Shown piece after piece: positions 8,661 through 17,518 of a DNA stretch of 64,000 bases; the first letter of the stretch is position 1; each line of letters begins with the position of its first letter. Under the pieces are notes generated by a model. The model made no database searches, had not been told where the DNA came from, and saw nothing but the letters and a program-made list of their open reading frames with translations. A program made the position numbers and the translations under genes. This DNA comes from PALSA-350 sp963834445 (GTDB lineage: Bacteria; Acidobacteriota; Terriglobia; Terriglobales; Acidobacteriaceae): assembly GCA_963834445.1 (NCBI GenBank), contig CAWIBU010000003.1, positions 1,364,001 to 1,428,000 on the forward strand. Direction: 5' to 3'.

Positions 8661-9144
8661 TACGCTACGGTCGGGATGACAAATTTGTTTGGGGGGACGG
8701 GTTTAAAAGCAAGCGCTCACCGCGTTCATTCCATGCTTAACTTGCCGACAGGCAAGTCAGCCACTCGGGATGACAAATTTGTTTGAGGGACGGGTTCAAA
8801 AAAGCAAGAGCCCTCCGCGTTCATTCCATCCTTAACTTGCCGCCAGGCAAGGCGGCTCCTCCCAATGAACAAACTGGCGGGGCTGGATTCGCGAGCTCAC
8901 TTGGAGGGCACTGGTTTGGGGTAAAGGCGCACCGCAGATCCCTCCACTTCGCTACGCTTCGGTCGGGATGACAAATTTGTTTGGGGGGACGGGTTTAAAA
9001 GCGAGCGCTCACCGCGTTCATTCCATGCTTAACTTGCCGACTGGCGAGTCAGCCGCTCGGGATGACAAATTTGTTTGAGGGACGGGCCTAAAAAGCAAGC
9101 GCACTCCGCGCTTCCGGTTAAATGCTGACGGATCCCCGGAACTC

Positions 9145-9984
9145 TCAGTTCATCCACTTGCGGTCGTTGGGGTCACGCTTTTCGTCGGGGTCGATGTAAC
9201 GGCCGTCGTTATCAAAGCGGACGTCGCGATTCTGCTTGCGCATGTAGACCTCGAACTTGCGCGCAACCCGACGCCGCTTCCAGCGATAGTAGTTATTACG
9301 CAAGCTGAACAACCCCTCGCTAACGGCCATGCTCATTCCCCGCCGCGGAGCGCGGCGGGCGAAAATAAATCCCAGCAGCGCGCCGCTGAGGATCGTCAGG
9401 TAAGCCAGCGGAGGCCCACCCGACAGCAGCAGCGCAACCTCGATCAACATGTACACAATGACCAGATACCTGGCCTTGATAGCTATCGGGAGGGGAAACA
9501 TGTACATCTCCAGATCCCCGAAAAGCACGGCGAAGGCGGCGAGCAAGCCGAACAAGGCAGCATCGGCGCTGCTAGTGGTCGAGAACGGACTGGAGTGAAA
9601 CACATGGGTGAAACTGAGCGCGCTGCCAATCACCGCCCCGCCAATGGCGCACAGGAAATAAACTTCCAGCAACCAGCGACTTCCCTTGGACGTTTCCAGG
9701 TAAGACCCGATGAACCACAAGGTAAGCATGTTGAAGGCAACGTGGAGGACGCCCGCGTTGAGAAAGCAGTAGGTCACCAGCTGCCATAGCCATGCACGGC
9801 CGACCAACAGGACCGGCGTGAGCGAAAAGTAGCCGACTACGGCCGCCGCGGAGCGCGGCGCCGCAAAGTCCAGGATCAGCAGCAAAAAAAACACGGCGAC
9901 ATTGATCAGCACCAGCCGGCGGGTGACGCCTCGAAAGCTCGGGAAGGAAATTGCGGAGAATCCGCTGCGGGGAAAGCGTGCCAT
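9145..9984 (-). CDS. Rhomboid-like membrane protein, predicted inactive
   Basis: A 279-aa membrane protein with about six hydrophobic segments and rhomboid-family features such as HVAFNMLTLWFIGSYLE (81-97). The catalytic GxSG segment of rhomboid proteases aligns with SADAALFGLL (139-148), where aspartate D141 stands in place of serine. The later motif that should hold the catalytic histidine reads TILSGALLGF, with isoleucine there. Both members of the Ser-His dyad are therefore absent, and a non-proteolytic binding or chaperone role is more likely. A hydrophilic, Arg-rich C-terminal tail of about 70 residues follows. The ATG at 9984 is preferred over a TTG at 10014. Confidence 0.75.
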   Translation of the reverse strand: MARFPRSGFSAISFPSFRGVTRRLVLINVAVFFLLLILDFAAPRSAAAVVGYFSLTPVLLVGRAWLWQLVTYCFLNAGVLHVAFNMLTLWFIGSYLETSKGSRWLLEVYFLCAIGGAVIGSALSFTHVFHSSPFSTTSSADAALFGLLAAFAVLFGDLEMYMFPLPIAIKARYLVIVYMLIEVALLLSGGPPLAYLTILSGALLGFIFARRAPRRGMSMAVSEGLFSLRNNYYRWKRRRVARKFEVYMRKQNRDVRFDNDGRYIDPDEKRDPNDRKWMN

Positions 9985-10181
9985 GACTTCTTTACTAAGA
10001 GTAACGCGTTTCAAAAAGCCAGCCCCGATTCTTTTTCATTCTGGGTGCCGGTTCGCGGTACGATTTGAAGTCTCGGTGGATGCTGCTTGACCTTCGGGAT
10101 GTTCTTCAGGAAACTAGCCAAGCTGCCCCCTTGGTTGCGGCCACATGAACAAAACTTAACGCTCCGTGAAAGGAGAGCAAT

Positions 10182-10376
10182 ATGGCAGTTTGTCAGGAAT
10201 GCGAGAGCGTTCTCGATTTCGATCCCGACGAAGTTGAAGAAGGTGACATCGTGGTCTGTGATGAGTGCGGCACCGAGTTTGAAGTTGTCGCCACCGAGCC
10301 ACTCGAACTCTCCCAGGTGGACGAGGATGGTTACGAGGATGACGACCAGGCACTGGCCGATGAGGAAGAAGAATGA
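10182..10376 (+). CDS. Small acidic zinc-ribbon protein, LysW-like
   Basis: A 64-aa protein with two CxxC pairs (CQEC near residue 4, CDEC near 26) around a hydrophobic, acidic core, then a tail made almost wholly of Asp and Glu. The layout recalls LysW, the amino-group carrier of lysine/arginine synthesis. The C-terminal EDWGE motif whose glutamate is modified in LysW is missing, and no lysX/argX-type ligase is nearby, so a carrier role is not supported. It has a good Shine-Dalgarno (AAGGAG) and overlaps the next gene by 4 bp (ATGA). Confidence 0.75.
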   Translation: MAVCQECESVLDFDPDEVEEGDIVVCDECGTEFEVVATEPLELSQVDEDGYEDDDQALADEEEE

Positions 10377-10747
10377 GATCTGGGTTCTGTCGTAGAGCGA
10401 TCGCCGGCCCGTGGTTGATGGCGTGGCTTTTGCTGGTAGTAGCAGGCGCAGCCAGCTCCGCCCGGTGTATCGGGCAAGCAGTGCGTGTGGTGCAGGGCGT
10501 GGTGCGCAACCAAAGTGAGCAGCCACAGGCCAATGCTGTGGTCTACCTGCAGGACGAGAAGAACCAGGAAGTGAGGACGTATATCACGGAGGCGGATGGA
10601 CGCTACCGCTTCGGGGAACTCGGTTCAGACGTGGATTATCAACTTTGGGCAGAGTTCAAAGGACACAAGTCGAAGACCAGGTCCATTAGCTCGTTCGACA
10701 GCAAGAAGCAATTCCTTTTCGATTTGAAAATAGACACGGCAAAATAA
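10373..10747 (+). CDS. Secreted carboxypeptidase-regulatory-like domain protein
   Basis: A 124-aa protein with an N-terminal signal sequence (hydrophobic stretch AWLLLVVAGAASS) and one beta-sandwich domain of the carboxypeptidase-regulatory type: VRVVQGVVRN, NAVVYLQDEKN, then TEADGRYRFGEL. In Acidobacteriota such domains are common at the N-terminus of TonB-dependent receptors and as free-standing envelope proteins. Its start overlaps the stop of the zinc-ribbon gene, so the two are translated together although one should be cytoplasmic and the other exported. Function unknown. Confidence 0.75.
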   Translation: MRSGFCRRAIAGPWLMAWLLLVVAGAASSARCIGQAVRVVQGVVRNQSEQPQANAVVYLQDEKNQEVRTYITEADGRYRFGELGSDVDYQLWAEFKGHKSKTRSISSFDSKKQFLFDLKIDTAK

Positions 10748-10778
10748 AAATGGGACGCTGCGACAGCCAGCGCCCCAT
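10740..10778 (-). terminator. Rho-independent terminator of rpsA
   Basis: On the minus strand an 11-bp stem (ATGGGGCGCTG with CAGCGTCCCAT, one G-U pair) and a 7-nt loop are followed by TTTTATTTT. It lies 18 nt past the rpsA stop and may also end the convergent 10373 transcript. Confidence 0.82.
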
Positions 10779-10796
10779 GGATTCCTTGTTCTGCTT

Positions 10797-12686
10797 TTAC
10801 TCGTGTTCCAGCCGCTTCCAGTTGACCAGATCGCCTAACGTCGTGGTTGAACTCGACACCGGCTGCTTGTAAGCTTCCACATCTGCCCGGCTGGCTTCTT
10901 CCCCTACCGCACGCAAGCTGAGACCGACCTTTTTCTCATCCTGATTCATCTTGATGATTTTGAAGTCGTGCTCCTGGCCAGCTTCGAGTTTGATGGGCGA
11001 ACCCGTCAAATCGGCAGCTTCGGATACGTGGCACAGGCCCTCGACGCCTTCAGCAATCTCAATGAAGGCTCCGAATTGCGCCGTGCGCAGCACCTTGCCC
11101 TTGACCACGTCACCGACGCGATGCTGGGCAAAGAAGGTCTCCCACACATCCGGCTGCAGTTGCTTAATGCCGAGCGACAAGCGGCGATTTTCGGCTTCGA
11201 CTCCAAGGACGACTGCGCGCACTTTCTCGCCCTTCTTGAGAATCTCAGAAGGATGCTTCACACGCTTGGTCCAGCTCAGGTTGCTCACGTGGACCAGACC
11301 GTCGATGCCGTCTTCAATTTCGATGAAGGCGCCGAAGTCAGTCAGATTACGAACCCGGCCTTCCACGATCGTGCCGGCGGGATAACGCTCAGAGAGGTGC
11401 TCCCAGGGATTCTCGAGCAGTTGCTTCATGCCCAGCGAAATACGACGGTCGTTGGGGTTAACGCTCAGGACCACAGTCTCAACTTCATCCCCTGGCTTGA
11501 CCAGCTTGGAGGGATGCTTCATCCGTTTGGACCAGGTCATCTCGGACACATGCACCAGGCCCTCGATGCCCTGCTCCAGCTCGACGAACGAGCCGTAGTC
11601 GGTCACGCTGAGCACCCGGCCGCGCACCCGGGCGCCAATGGGATAGCGCTCCACCGCGTCGAGCCACGGATCAGGCGTGAGCTGCTTGAAGCCCAGCGAG
11701 ACGCGCTGTTTTTCACGGTCGAACTTGAGCACCTTGACCTGGATCTCATCAGCGACGTTGACCAGATCGCGGGGATGGGTGAGCCGCCCCCAGGACATAT
11801 CGGTAATGTGCAGCAGTCCGTCAATGCCGCCGAGGTCGACAAACGCGCCGTAGTCGGTCAGGTTCTTCACTGTCCCGGTCAGGATCGCGCCTTCTTCCAG
11901 ATGTTCGAGCGTTTGGCCGCGCTTGCTGGTCTGCTCCTCTTCAAGCAGTTCCTTGCGCGAGACGACCACGTTGCCGCGCTTCTTATTCAACTTGATGACA
12001 CGCACTTCAATCTGCTGGCCGATGTAGCCATCCAGATTGCGCACGGGGCGAATCTCGAGCTGGGAGCCGGGGAGAAAGGCCTTGATGCCGATATCGACGG
12101 TGAGACCGCCCTTGACCCGTCCCAGGACCGTGCCGATCACAGGAGTTTTGTCATTGGCAGCGCGCTCGATGGCGTCCCAGACCCGGTGACGCTGCGCCTT
12201 GTCGTAGCTGAGGAGGAAGCCGCCTTCGGCCTCTTCGCGCTCCACGACCACCTCGACGGAGTCGCCCGCCTTCAGCTTGGGTTGGCCTTCCGCGTCCAGG
12301 ACCTGTTCCAGCGGAATCAGCCCTTCGGACTTGAGGCCTACATCGACCACCACATGCTTATCCGTCAGCTTAATGACGGTGCCGGTGACGACGTTATCGT
12401 CATAGGCCTGGGCGGCAGCTTCCGCGGCTTGTTCCCGATCAAACGATTCCAGTGCGGCAGCGAAATCTTCCATGCCGGTCAGTTCGTTGTCTTCCGCAGC
12501 GGAATGGTTGGCTACGGGTCGGGGATCGACGGCCGGGTGCGGCACGCTGGGGCTAACAGCCTGCGGGTGGTTGTTGGGTTCATCGGACGGGCTGAAAGGC
12601 TCCGCCGGTACGTCTAGCGTTGGGGTTTCCAATTCGGTGTTCAGGTGTGCGCTCTCGGTTCGTTCAGGATTTAGGACGTCTGCCAT
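10797..12686 (-). CDS. rpsA: 30S ribosomal protein S1, six S1 domains
   Basis: 629 aa. An acidic, low-complexity N-terminal extension of about 95 residues is followed by six S1 RNA-binding domains starting near residues 98, 182, 268, 353, 440 and 527. The third to fifth show the usual LTDYGAFVDL-type strand and LVHVSEMTW-type turn. S1 brings mRNAs with structured or weak leaders to the 30S subunit. The length and six-domain plan match bacterial S1 (557 aa in E. coli), with the extra length at the N-terminus. The start is an ATG with GGAG 9 nt upstream. The usual upstream neighbour cmk is absent. Confidence 0.95.
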   Translation of the reverse strand: MADVLNPERTESAHLNTELETPTLDVPAEPFSPSDEPNNHPQAVSPSVPHPAVDPRPVANHSAAEDNELTGMEDFAAALESFDREQAAEAAAQAYDDNVVTGTVIKLTDKHVVVDVGLKSEGLIPLEQVLDAEGQPKLKAGDSVEVVVEREEAEGGFLLSYDKAQRHRVWDAIERAANDKTPVIGTVLGRVKGGLTVDIGIKAFLPGSQLEIRPVRNLDGYIGQQIEVRVIKLNKKRGNVVVSRKELLEEEQTSKRGQTLEHLEEGAILTGTVKNLTDYGAFVDLGGIDGLLHITDMSWGRLTHPRDLVNVADEIQVKVLKFDREKQRVSLGFKQLTPDPWLDAVERYPIGARVRGRVLSVTDYGSFVELEQGIEGLVHVSEMTWSKRMKHPSKLVKPGDEVETVVLSVNPNDRRISLGMKQLLENPWEHLSERYPAGTIVEGRVRNLTDFGAFIEIEDGIDGLVHVSNLSWTKRVKHPSEILKKGEKVRAVVLGVEAENRRLSLGIKQLQPDVWETFFAQHRVGDVVKGKVLRTAQFGAFIEIAEGVEGLCHVSEAADLTGSPIKLEAGQEHDFKIIKMNQDEKKVGLSLRAVGEEASRADVEAYKQPVSSSTTTLGDLVNWKRLEHE

Positions 12687-13159
12687 GAATGCCAGCTCCG
12701 GATTCTCGATCGGTAACTCCCGATCCGTCCACCACTACAGGTCTTCGTTGGAGCACGTCGTCCCGGTCTTTATGACTTTGGCCGGGGCTCTTCGTGATCC
12801 ATTCCCGCAGATTGCTTCGACGGACGATTTGCAGGCTTAGTCCGTGAAGTAGGGCACCGTAGAGCTTTCTCTCCGCCAGCAAACGTTCGGGAGGGAGATG
12901 GCCAGTGGAGCCGTACAGATTGGCTGGGCACTGAAATCTCCGGTAGGAGCATCCGGGAGGGGGTTAAAGCAAGAGCGGCGATGGACGTCTACGCCGAATC
13001 CTCTACGTAGACCCTTCATAACAACTATAGCAATCGCCGGGAAAGCATGTCAACGCAGTGTTGGGGTATTCATGGCGGCGAAATGTGGTGAAAACGCTTA
13101 TTTTTATCGATTTGTAACCGTGTGATGCGGCCAAGCACCGCTGGTTATACTTTAACCGC
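12687..13159. other. Intergenic gap between rpsA and the HIT gene
   Basis: 473 bp between two divergent genes. No open frame here resembles a known protein and no repeat of the window's families was recognised. It must carry the rpsA promoter and leader, but no convincing box pair was picked out. A TATACT at 13146-13151 lies just before the HIT gene start. Confidence 0.5.
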
Positions 13160-13726
13160 ATGGACTACTTGTGGACGCCCTGGCGTTACGCCTACCTGGT
13201 TGACGCCGATCCTGACGGGCGTAAAGGCGTGCCCGCGGGCTTGGCCGCGTGGCCCGGTGACTGTCACTGCGTCTTTTGTAACCTGATTGCGGCCAGCAAG
13301 TATGCGGTGGAGCATGGGAGCACGGCGATGGATGCGGATCGGGCGGCCAACATCGTGTTGCGGGCGAAGCATTGCTACGTCGTGCTCAACGCGTTTCCCT
13401 ATTCCTCGGGTCATGTGCTGATTGTGCCCTATGCCCACCAGGACACGCTGGCCGGACTGGACCAGGCAGCGGCCTTGGAAATGATGATCCTGGCTCAGCG
13501 CACAGAGGCCGTGCTGCGCGCTGTCTATACTCCCCACGGAATCAACCTGGGCGTGAACCTGGGAAAGGCGGCTGGGGCCGGCGTGGAAGGCCACCTGCAC
13601 ATGCATGCCCTGCCCCGCTGGCTGGGCGATTCCAATTTCATGACCGTGATTGCGGAAACGCGCGTGCTGCCGGAGACGCTAGAGACTACCTGGAGAAGGC
13701 TACGGGAGGCTTTCGCGCAGGGGTAA
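13160..13726 (+). CDS. HIT-family nucleotide hydrolase or phosphorylase
   Basis: A 188-aa histidine-triad protein. The active-site motif is GHLHMHALPRW, the HxHxH core with the nucleophilic middle histidine. HVLIVPYAH and an upstream C-x-FC pair (CVFCNL) are typical of the Ap4A phosphorylase/hydrolase-like HIT branch. It should cleave phosphoanhydride or phosphoramidate bonds of nucleotides; the substrate is not readable. A TATACT hexamer ends 8 nt before the ATG and no Shine-Dalgarno is visible, so the message may be leaderless. Confidence 0.85.
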   Translation: MDYLWTPWRYAYLVDADPDGRKGVPAGLAAWPGDCHCVFCNLIAASKYAVEHGSTAMDADRAANIVLRAKHCYVVLNAFPYSSGHVLIVPYAHQDTLAGLDQAAALEMMILAQRTEAVLRAVYTPHGINLGVNLGKAAGAGVEGHLHMHALPRWLGDSNFMTVIAETRVLPETLETTWRRLREAFAQG

Positions 13727-14308
13727 GGAGAACAGTCTCCAATGCGCTACGCACCGGTCTTAGGGACAAAGTGGCGGGGGTAGGATTTGCGAGCTCACTC
13801 GTAGGGCCTTGGTTTGGGGGAAAGGCGCACCGCAGATCCCTCCACTTCGCTCCCCCGAATTCCTGTCGAGGTTGATGGCGCTGCCGAACTTCATGCGGCT
13901 TTCCTTAATGAAAGCCGCACACGTGGATCTGTCTGACATGGCGAAACAGGAATTCGGGTACGCTACGGTCGGGATGACAAATTTGTTTGGGGGACGGGCT
14001 TAAAGATTTGCTTGAGGGACGGCTTAAAAGCAAGCGCTCTCCGCGTTCATTCCTCCCTTAACTTGCCGACAGGCCGGTCAGCTCCTCGGGATGACAAAGG
14101 AGAGAGTAGCGCTTTGGTTGGCAGCGGCTGCTGGTAGCGGGAACAGCAGGTCTCTCCACTGCGCTGCGCTGCGGTCGAGATGACAACTTTATTTGTTAGG
14201 GCGAGGGAAAAGCAGGTCCCTGCGCTACGCTACGTTCCCACGGCACGCCGGGGGGCGCGATGACAAATTTGCTTCAAGGGCGGGCCTAAAAGGCCAACGC
14301 TCTGCCAG
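13727..14308. repeat. 582-bp repeat block
   Basis: No gene. It starts with the shared leader (GCGAGCTCACTCGTAGGGCC), then a unit carrying the 105-bp element (13854-13958), then host-repeat copies without it at about 14150-14186 and, more decayed, about 14212-14270. Confidence 0.8.
13854..13958 (+). mobile_element. 105-bp palindromic element, copy D
   Basis: Same terminal 13-bp inverted repeats and inner hairpin. It shares GTTGATGGCGCT, ACACGTGG and GACATGGCG with copy A, so A and D form one subgroup and B and C another. Confidence 0.78.
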
Positions 14309-15640
14309 CTAAGGCAGGTTTGGGGAATCTACCAGCTCGGGCGGCTCGGGCTCGGCGAGTTCCAGAGATTCCTGCTGCGCCAGCTCGACCAAGCCCTGGG
14401 GAATTTGCTTGGTCGGCTTGATGCCAAGGGCCTTCAGCATCTCCGCCTGGCGGATCACGTTGCCCTTTCCGCTGTGCAATTTTGACATGGCATCGGCGTA
14501 ACTGCGCTGGGCGGTTTCGAGCTTGTTGCCGACCTCGGTGAAGTCAGCGACGAAACTCGCCAGCTTGTTGTAAAGATCCGCCCCCTTGCGGGCAATCTCT
14601 TCCACGTTCTGCTTCTGCTTCTCCTGCCCCCAGAGAGAGGCCACGGTGCGCAGGACAAATAACAGGGTGCTGGGGCTAACCAGCAATACATTGCGCTGCC
14701 AGGCCTGCTCCCATAGCCGCTCATCGCGCGCAATGGCCAACATGAATGCCGGCTCGATGGGAAGAAACATGATCACGAAATCAAGGGAATTAAGGCCGTA
14801 CAGGGTCTGATAGTTCTTCTCCGCCAGACTGCGGATATGGGCCCGCACCGAGCTGCTGTGATTATCCGCAGCCAGGGCGCGGGCCGCGTCGTTCTCCGCG
14901 ATGCTGTGGGCTTCGTAGTGGATCAAAGACACCTTGGAATCAATGATCAGGTGGCGCCCCCCTGGCAAATGAATGACTACGTCTGGCTGGGCCCGCTTGC
15001 CGGCCTCGTTGGCATAATTTTCCTGGGTATCGTACTCGTGCCCGGCGCGCAGGCCGGCGGCCTCGAGAATGCGTTCCAGGATCAGCTCTCCCCAGGCGCC
15101 CTGGGCCTTGCTGGACCCGCGCAGAGCGCTGGCCAGGTTGTTGGCCTGCTCGGTAAACCTGGTGTTGGAATCGAAGAGCTTATCGATTTGCGCGGCGAGA
15201 TGCGCGCCGCCGCGCACCTGCTCCATGCGCGCGGCTTCAATCTTGTTCTGAAAGTCTTCGAGCCTGGTCCTGAGAGGTTCGAGCACCTGACCAAGGCCGG
15301 CCTGGTTCTGCTCCGCAAAGCGCTTCGATTTTTCTTCAAGAACCTCGCTGGCGAGGGACTTGAACGTCTCGGGAAGGCTAACCCGCATCTGCTCCACGGC
15401 TCGTTCGGTCGCGGCGTGGCGCTCTTCCAGGCGGGCAATGGTTGCTTTGTCAGCCGCGTTCTGGCCGCGCTCCCGGTCGAGCTCGGTGCGCAGAGCGGCC
15501 GCCTGTTCAGCTAGCAATTTTGCTGATTTTTCGAAATTTGCCCGCTCCGCCGCGGTGCGGCTGCGCTCAAAATACGTGGCCACCCCGACGCCGGCGAGAA
15601 AGGCGCCAAGCGCCGCAAACATGAGTGTGAACATTGCCAT
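14309..15640 (-). CDS. rmuC: RmuC family DNA recombination protein
   Basis: 443 aa. One N-terminal membrane helix (residues 1-24), a coiled coil from about 30 to 150, then the RmuC core with GELILERILEAAGL, PDVVIHLPGGRHLIIDSK and FMLAIARDERLWEQAW. The DSK region resembles a restriction-endonuclease fold. RmuC limits inversions at short inverted repeats in E. coli; biochemical activity is not established. A chromosome this rich in short palindromes is an apt setting, though that link is only suggestive. Apparently monocistronic. Confidence 0.88.
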   Translation of the reverse strand: MAMFTLMFAALGAFLAGVGVATYFERSRTAAERANFEKSAKLLAEQAAALRTELDRERGQNAADKATIARLEERHAATERAVEQMRVSLPETFKSLASEVLEEKSKRFAEQNQAGLGQVLEPLRTRLEDFQNKIEAARMEQVRGGAHLAAQIDKLFDSNTRFTEQANNLASALRGSSKAQGAWGELILERILEAAGLRAGHEYDTQENYANEAGKRAQPDVVIHLPGGRHLIIDSKVSLIHYEAHSIAENDAARALAADNHSSSVRAHIRSLAEKNYQTLYGLNSLDFVIMFLPIEPAFMLAIARDERLWEQAWQRNVLLVSPSTLLFVLRTVASLWGQEKQKQNVEEIARKGADLYNKLASFVADFTEVGNKLETAQRSYADAMSKLHSGKGNVIRQAEMLKALGIKPTKQIPQGLVELAQQESLELAEPEPPELVDSPNLP

Positions 15641-15909
15641 CTCTCTTTTTGACTTTACGCGTCATCTCACCAAACTGGGGATGGGGTGCCGCGCTTTACA
15701 CCACTTGGAGCGCTCAGTAGACTAAAAACTTTGGGGCCGAGAACTGCGCGGGTTGCAGGTCCAGCCGTTTTTCCTGTTGCTGTCGCCTGCCCGGCAGGCG
15801 GCGTCTGGAGGAAAACCGGAACGACTGCCACACCGCCTTCCCGGACCGTTCGCCCAACCATGCGGCATTTATGCCCGCTAACGAGTTGTTTTACAGACAG
15901 GAGAACGGC

Positions 15910-16158
15910 ATGGCAGCAGCAGTCGAAGAAAAGGTAAAGCAGATTATCGTCGAGCAACTTCAGGTCGATGAGGCCGAAGTAACTCCCAGCGCATCGTTTC
16001 AGGAGGATCTGGGTGCAGATTCGCTCGACGTAGTCGAACTGGTGATGCAGTTTGAAGAAGCCTTCGACCTGGAAATTCCGGACGAAGACGCGGAAAAGAT
16101 CAAAACCGTAAAAGACGCTACCGAATACATCGAGAAGAACGCGAAAGGCAGTAAGTGA
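15910..16158 (+). CDS. acpP: Acyl carrier protein
   Basis: An 82-aa acidic four-helix carrier with the phosphopantetheine attachment motif GADSLDVVEL (serine S38). It shuttles growing acyl chains in type II fatty-acid synthesis. The ATG at 15910 follows AGGAG by 6 nt; an in-frame ATG at 15871 would add 13 residues unlike the family. fabF follows after 3 bp. Confidence 0.96.
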   Translation: MAAAVEEKVKQIIVEQLQVDEAEVTPSASFQEDLGADSLDVVELVMQFEEAFDLEIPDEDAEKIKTVKDATEYIEKNAKGSK

Positions 16159-16161
16159 TTT

Positions 16162-17409
16162 GTGGCAAGACGGGTCGTCGTTACAGGCATCGGGCTGTTA
16201 TGCGGAGTAGGTAATACCGCGCCCGAAGTCTGGGATAACCTGCTGGCGGGCAAGAGCGGAATGGCTCCCATCACGAGCTTCGATACGACGGGGTTTCCCG
16301 TAACGTTCGCGGCTGAGGTGAAGAACTTCAATCCACTGAATTTTATGGATAAGAAGGAAGCGCGCAAGATGGGGCGCTTCATCCATTTCGCGCTTGCCGC
16401 TGCGCAGGAAGCGATGACGCACTCTGGGCTCAAGATCGACCCTACGAATGCAGAGCGAGTGGGCGTACATATTGGTTCGGGGATTGGCGGTTTTGACGTC
16501 ATCGAGCGGGAACACAGCGCCATGCTGAAGGGTGGCCCGCGAAAAATTTCTCCGTTTTTTATTCCCGGCACCATCGTAAACCTGGCCGCGGGCCAGGTTA
16601 GTATCCGCTACGGAGCGCTGGGACCGAACGAGGCTACATCGACAGCCTGCACCACCAGTGCTCATTCGGTGGGCGATGCCTTTCGCACGATCGAGCGCGA
16701 CGATGCGGATGTGATGATCGCGGGTGGTGCGGAAGCCGCGATTACCCCCATGGGGGTAGGCGGTTTTGCCGCCATGCGTGCCCTCTCAACGCGCAACGAT
16801 GACCCGGAACATGCCTGCCGGCCCTTCGATCGAGACCGGGATGGTTTCGTGGTCGGTGAAGGCGCGGGCATTCTGGTGCTGGAGGAGTTGGAACATGCGC
16901 GCGCCCGCGAAGCCAAAATCCTGGCCGAGATTATCGGATACGGAATGAGCGCGGACGCGTTTCATATCACGAGTATGGCTCCGCACGGAGAAGGCTGCCT
17001 GCGCGCGATGAAAAATGCGCTGCGCAGCGCCAAGCTCGAACCGGGCGAGGTCGATTATGTGAACGCCCATGCCACGTCTACGCCACTGGGGGATGCGCTC
17101 GAAACCGCCGCCATCAAATCTCTTTTCGGCGAGCATGCAGCGAGCGGCGAGTTGTTGGTAAGTTCCACCAAGTCGATGACCGGGCACCTGCTGGGTGGCG
17201 CGGGCGGTCTGGAGGCAGGCATCACGATCATGGCGCTGCAACGCCAGATTGTTCCGCCGACGACAAACCTTGACGATCCGGATCCCGCCTGCGACCTGAA
17301 TTACATTGCCAACCGGCCCCAGGCCGCCCGGGTCGATGTGGCGCTCTCCAACTCGTTCGGGTTCGGGGGCACCAACGGAGCGCTCATTTTTCGCCGTTGG
17401 AACGAATAA
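16162..17409 (+). CDS. fabF: 3-oxoacyl-ACP synthase II
   Basis: A 415-aa thiolase-fold condensing enzyme that elongates acyl-ACP with malonyl-ACP. The Cys-His-His triad is C163 (TACTTSAHSVGDA), H303 (NAHATSTP) and H342 (STKSMTGHLLGGAGG), with K337 also present. The usual TACATG reads TACTTS here, an unusual but not disabling variant. The C-terminal SNSFGFGGTNG is intact. It starts at GTG 3 bp after acpP, a standard acpP-fabF pair; fabD and plsX lie 5 kb away on the other strand. Confidence 0.94.
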   Translation: MARRVVVTGIGLLCGVGNTAPEVWDNLLAGKSGMAPITSFDTTGFPVTFAAEVKNFNPLNFMDKKEARKMGRFIHFALAAAQEAMTHSGLKIDPTNAERVGVHIGSGIGGFDVIEREHSAMLKGGPRKISPFFIPGTIVNLAAGQVSIRYGALGPNEATSTACTTSAHSVGDAFRTIERDDADVMIAGGAEAAITPMGVGGFAAMRALSTRNDDPEHACRPFDRDRDGFVVGEGAGILVLEELEHARAREAKILAEIIGYGMSADAFHITSMAPHGEGCLRAMKNALRSAKLEPGEVDYVNAHATSTPLGDALETAAIKSLFGEHAASGELLVSSTKSMTGHLLGGAGGLEAGITIMALQRQIVPPTTNLDDPDPACDLNYIANRPQAARVDVALSNSFGFGGTNGALIFRRWNE

Positions 17410-17518
17410 TCGCTACCACTTTAGTGGCAATACGGGATGAATGTCTTGGTTCGTGAGCGGTTTATAGGCAGGCATCGTGGAGCAATCGTGGGATCATATG
17501 GCTAGAAAGTGAGGCCGA

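Larger units (their letters stand above)
8209..9144. repeat. 936-bp repeat block with three repeat units
   Basis: No gene. Three tandem-like units of the dispersed repeat lie here. Two carry the 105-bp element (8249-8353, 8556-8660). A third (about 8935-8980) is the uninterrupted host sequence, reading CCACTTCGCTACGCTTCGG across the site. Each unit has the same tail, containing AAATTTGTTTGGGGG and GTTCATTCCAT. ORFs through this block only translate the repeat. Confidence 0.85.

Noticed and set aside
8147..8971. ORFs of 60-160 codons through the repeat block
   Set aside because: They translate the dispersed repeat; identical peptides recur at each copy and homology stops at the repeat borders.
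8209..9144. CRISPR array
   Set aside because: Repeat units are long, few and carry palindromic inserts; there are no regular unique spacers and no cas genes.
10182..10376. True LysW amino-group carrier
   Set aside because: The C-terminal EDWGE motif and partner ligase genes are missing.
10968..12617. 549-codon ORF antisense to rpsA
   Set aside because: Shadow frame of a GC-rich gene; no recognisable domain and rpsA is certain.
14837..15514. 225-codon ORF antisense to rmuC
   Set aside because: Shadow frame; no family features.
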